A stretch of DNA of 7,767 nucleotides from Fidelibacterota bacterium (GTDB lineage Bacteria > Fidelibacterota > Marinisomatia > Marinisomatales > TCS55), in assembly GCA_002701785.1 (NCBI GenBank), contig NZXC01000052.1, forward strand, positions 16,718 through 24,484, given 5' to 3'. The notes under the pieces were generated by a model. The model was not told the DNA's origin. It searched no databases and was given only the letters and a program-made list of their open reading frames with translations. The position numbers and the translations under genes are program-made. Shown piece after piece: positions 6,501 to 7,767 of the stretch. Within the stretch, counting starts at the first letter, position 1. Every line of letters begins with the position of its first letter.

Positions 6501-6726
6501 AACCCTTGGTAAAAGTACCGTATTAGGAGAAATGTCGCTTTTAGATCAAGAAACACGTTCAGCAGATGCAACTGCAGAAGCTGAAACAACATTACTGAAA
6601 ATTGAACAGGATGGTTTTTATGAATTAATGGCCGGAAATTCTGAAATTATGCAACAAATTATTAAAATGCTTTCAGGGAGACTACGGGAAACAAATACGA
6701 AATTACAGGAAGCCTTGGAAAAATAA
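3502..6726 (+). CDS. Npt1/Npt2-type nucleotide transporter fused to HEAT-like repeats and a cyclic-nucleotide-binding domain
   Basis: A 1074-residue three-part protein. Residues 10-415 form about 11-12 membrane helices of the Npt1/Npt2 (ADP/ATP translocase-like) MFS group. The opening GGSARDAFFLNLFDRSYLP (31-49) and the EVFDARQAKRLFSILGAGGS segment are what I recognise. Residues about 430-900 are soluble helical repeats, HEAT-like most clearly at 475-730. Residues about 940-1060 are a cyclic-nucleotide-binding domain with cassette GEMSLLDQETRSA (1009-1021), ending in a charged helix. Known family members exchange or import nucleotides across the inner membrane; substrate here is unknown. The fused domain suggests that a cytosolic nucleotide gates transport, which is inference. 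ATG 3502 is the first possible start after an in-frame TAA at 3496-3498, without Shine-Dalgarno. It is divergent from a Crp-type regulator. Canonical family members lacking the fusions are roughly 400-500 residues. Confidence 0.86.
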   Translation: MKLIQIKKDERKQVFILFVQFFAVVATSITGGSARDAFFLNLFDRSYLPLMFVAIAITMVIVINIYKRVTAGKDIIQVMTIGGVFFATILFIIQISLSRLFTMFTAGQSIVDLPEKWLIPILFVFMEVIVSLSILQFWMLAGEVFDARQAKRLFSILGAGGSVAGILAGYSLKPFVKTFGSEKLLYLTIFFIGLYVIMGILIKNYRKSDDKQKKGYPKESTKDQVKFKFDPYLKSIAILIGLAAFISKIIDYQFKMTAVQAFPMQDDLVSFFGTYYMATGAATIFMQFIITGIVLARFGILIGLLFLPISLALGSSGFLMIPILAAVFMAKFSDQVFKFSINSVAQEILWLPVPKERKKEAKPVIDSSIRATLEGVVGILIFILVQFKFVPTDKLHYLSVIALTGIIFWVWNSFRLKNGYVKTLMNAIEKRQLNLEDVEFDITDNHIIQTIDKTLLDEDEFKQLFGLDLIKTMPLDPWKNTLVELFNNGSINVKKEVLEIAAIKPTIIPDELIIEAATNSEKIKSDAINVAGRRKLVEVSDELYQNLSSSNLQIKSASACSLLKMKLHTNKSKDVLQKLLNSKDEKNITAALEFLDEPMGIMNDDKLINFLNHNSHKVREESLRIASKRKNPELLNHIIGNLAHPKSAMQARLALGGFEEELVLHKLDKILFVEDSEFPIRMGIIRCLKQYKIENSLNILQKGLDETYLIILREVTNSLISVARGYPVSEDFIHKIEISLENIAQKVYQLVLFLDSLPDDENCFLIRDHINSDIKKLIRIILKLGIMHNPNTPIETYIQYVANQDPELMPYVLELVDSTFSSGNRKLTMPLIDADISEVQSGKDLFMNLLVDFDDLILFWIHGEHKWKTAIALNYIIKSNRQDLLKKVDWGKIQNTIFIDQLFNQIEDHSGKIKEIIPLKMFNFKKENNMYSILEKTIILKSVELFKNIPGDVLTRIAQISEEIHNIEEKLMFSEGDYGDSMFIVVDGNVRIHKGEHHIVTLGKSTVLGEMSLLDQETRSADATAEAETTLLKIEQDGFYELMAGNSEIMQQIIKMLSGRLRETNTKLQEALEK

Positions 6727-6760
6727 TTATTGAATATGTGACAAAAATAACAACCATCAT

Positions 6761-6809
6761 TATATCAATAACATCATTTTGAGTGATAACCATTTATTAT
6801 ATTGATATA
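6761..6809. terminator. Inverted repeat between convergent genes, possible weak bidirectional terminator
   Basis: TATATCAATA (6761-6770) and TATTGATATA (6800-6809) are perfect 10-bp inverted arms around a 29-nt middle, which contains a small nested ATCA/TGAT hairpin (6773-6787). The structure fills most of the 83 bp between the transporter stop and the convergent MazG-like stop. The stem has only two G-C pairs and no clear U-tract, so a terminator function is uncertain. Confidence 0.3.
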
Positions 6810-7157
6810 TTAGAAATGCCCATTAAATTTATCTGCAGGATATTTTTTAATATTTTTTTTCATTTTTTTCATTAATGCATCACTAATATCAATTTTGTTT
6901 GTATTACAAAACGCTAATAAATATATAAAAATATCGGCGATTTCATCTAAAGCATCCTCTCTTACTTTACCAGATTTCATTACTTCCTTTGCTTGTTCAA
7001 GATCAAGCCATTGAAATAATTCCATTAATTCTGATACTTCAACAGATAATGCCATAGCTAGATTCTTTGGACTATGAAATTGTTTCCAATCACGTTCATC
7101 AACAAAGGCATCTACTTGCTTCTTTAAATCTCCAATTGTTATTTCATTGTCCTTCAT
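6810..7157 (-). CDS. MazG-like nucleotide pyrophosphohydrolase
   Basis: The 115-residue protein matches single-domain MazG-like pyrophosphohydrolases (dCTPase/RS21-C6-like group), which hydrolyse (deoxy)nucleoside triphosphates to the monophosphate plus pyrophosphate and clean the nucleotide pool. The metal-binding acids are present: Glu40 and Glu43 in SVEVSELMELFQW and Glu72 and Asp75 in DEIADIFIYLL, an ExxE...ExxD arrangement. The usual RDWxxFHxPKNLA opening is at 22-34 and the KKYPADKF end at 107-114. Length is typical for the group. ATG 7157-7155 is used because the reading frame further upstream passes through the terminator and the tRNA and gives only tRNA-derived translation. No Shine-Dalgarno precedes it. 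It lies downstream of the tRNA terminator, so it should need its own promoter in 7158-7198. Exact substrate cannot be read from sequence. Confidence 0.88.
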   Translation of the reverse strand: MKDNEITIGDLKKQVDAFVDERDWKQFHSPKNLAMALSVEVSELMELFQWLDLEQAKEVMKSGKVREDALDEIADIFIYLLAFCNTNKIDISDALMKKMKKNIKKYPADKFNGHF

Positions 7158-7198
7158 AATATAAATATTACATGCAATAAATCTAAATACCCAGAAAC

Positions 7199-7230
7199 AA
7201 AAAACCCCGCTTTCACTAAAAAAACAGGGT
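7199..7230 (-). terminator. Rho-independent terminator after tRNA-Pro
   Basis: On the minus strand the arms ACCCTGTTTTT and GAAAGCGGGGT pair over 11 bp (with G-U pairs) around a 5-nt loop, at 7204-7230. A run of six T follows (7204-7199). It starts 10 nt after the tRNA 3' end, so it should end the merR-tRNA transcript before the MazG-like gene. Confidence 0.8.
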
Positions 7231-7238
7231 AAAATATA

Positions 7239-7314
<76 letters not shown>

Positions 7315-7316
7315 AA

Positions 7317-7332
7317 TATTACTTACGTAATA
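7317..7332 (-). promoter_or_regulatory. Small RNA hairpin with GUAA loop over the merR stop, 2 nt before the tRNA
   Basis: The minus-strand RNA TATTAC-GTAA-GTAATA forms a 6-bp stem with a GNRA-type tetraloop. The merR stop TAA lies in its 3' arm and the tRNA 5' end follows after 2 nt. It might affect tRNA 5' processing or mRNA 3'-end stability. The stem has one G-C pair, so it is weak. Confidence 0.4.
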
Positions 7333-7696
7333 ATTCCAGAAGCGTTTCTAATTCTTGTTTTATTTTTACAAGCGTTTCTTTTTTTGCTGGTAGTGCTTTA
7401 ACAGGAACTTCTTTCTCCACCTTTTGTTCAGTCTTAACATCATCTCCGATCGATGCAAGCTGAGTTCGTGCTCCTTCAATAGTAAATTTTTTATTATATA
7501 ATAAATCCTTAATAAACAATATTAAATCAATATCATTCTGACGATAGGTGCGATTCCCAGCTCGATTTTTCGGAGGTTTTAACTGTTTAAATTCTGTCTC
7601 CCAATACCGTAAAACATAGGCTTTAAGATCTGTCATTTTACTTACCTCACCTATGGAATAATATAATTTTTTGATTTGTTTTGGGTCTGAGCTCAT
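7319..7696 (-). CDS. Small MerR-family transcriptional regulator
   Basis: The 125-residue protein has an N-terminal MerR winged-helix domain. YYSIGEVSKMTDLKAYVLRYWE (12-33) is the helix-turn-helix. FKQLKPPKNRAGNRTYRQNDI (36-56) forms the wing, with the family's R-x-Y-R signature at 49-52. The helix IDLILFIKDLLYNKKFTIEGARTQL (56-80) follows. The rest is short and charged, ending in a leucine-rich helix (about 108-124) suited to coiled-coil dimerisation. No effector domain or cysteine is present, so it is not a metal- or drug-sensing MerR of the classic type. This small group is often found beside tRNA-Pro or ihfA genes in bacteria (from memory). ATG 7696-7694 follows AAGGA with only 1 nt spacing; no alternative start is available. 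The tRNA-Pro gene begins 4 nt after the stop. Confidence 0.88.
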   Translation of the reverse strand: MSSDPKQIKKLYYSIGEVSKMTDLKAYVLRYWETEFKQLKPPKNRAGNRTYRQNDIDLILFIKDLLYNKKFTIEGARTQLASIGDDVKTEQKVEKEVPVKALPAKKETLVKIKQELETLLELLRK

Positions 7697-7721
7697 ATCC
7701 TTAAACTTAAAGTGTTACTTT

Positions 7722-7750
7722 ATATTAATGCATATAATGCTTTAAGTCAA
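7722..7750 (-). promoter_or_regulatory. Sigma70-type promoter for merR-tRNA-Pro
   Basis: On the minus strand TTGACT (7750-7745) is separated by exactly 17 bp from TAATAT (7727-7722). The -35 matches five of six consensus bases and the -10 four of six. The predicted transcript start near 7715 gives a leader of about 19 nt before the merR ATG. It is the best promoter match in the window and is oriented to drive merR and the tRNA. Confidence 0.6.
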
Positions 7751-7767
7751 AGGAAATTTCATATAAT

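Overview
The window is AT-rich (about one third G+C by eye), has short intergenic gaps, and contains only bacterial-type genes, with no insertion sequence, phage gene or CRISPR array. Three things point to the Fibrobacteres-Chlorobi-Bacteroidetes superphylum, most likely a Marinimicrobia (SAR406-like) genome: an edge lipoprotein whose mature end reads CAYFNTFYNAEQYF, a giant nucleotide-transporter/HEAT/cyclic-nucleotide-domain fusion, and start codons that mostly lack a usable Shine-Dalgarno sequence. That placement is recognition from memory, not a search result.

Layout. Positions 1-141 (minus) hold the N-terminus of a lipoprotein that runs off the left edge. Positions 242-679 (plus) encode a secreted PEGA-domain membrane protein, followed by a 65-residue zinc-ribbon protein (731-928). 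A DUF1232/YkvA-like protein (938-1324, minus) is divergent from a two-gene unit, a BolA-family gene and a TerB-like gene (1368-2038). Positions 2051-3218 (minus) carry a Crp/Fnr-family regulator and, downstream of it, a small SEC-C zinc-motif membrane protein containing a perfect 69-bp internal duplication. A 283-bp intergenic region separates the regulator from a divergent 1074-residue protein (3502-6726): an Npt1/Npt2-type nucleotide transporter fused to HEAT-like repeats and a C-terminal cyclic-nucleotide-binding domain. The right end, all minus strand, is a small MerR regulator, a tRNA-Pro(GGG) that starts 4 nt after the merR stop, a rho-independent terminator, and a MazG-like nucleotide pyrophosphohydrolase.

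How the parts may work together. The regulator and the transporter both keep a GEMSLL...RSA phosphate-binding cassette and face each other across one regulatory region with a 20-bp dyad. A shared nucleotide ligand acting on both transcription and transport is a reasonable but untested idea. The MerR-tRNA-Pro pair looks like a dicistronic transcript with its own sigma70-type promoter and terminator. The other genes are ordinary small housekeeping or hypothetical genes. I see no clear multi-gene defence or biosynthetic system. The least explained items are the transporter fusion with its regulator and the duplicated PPGKVWSPEHGHWHD peptide.
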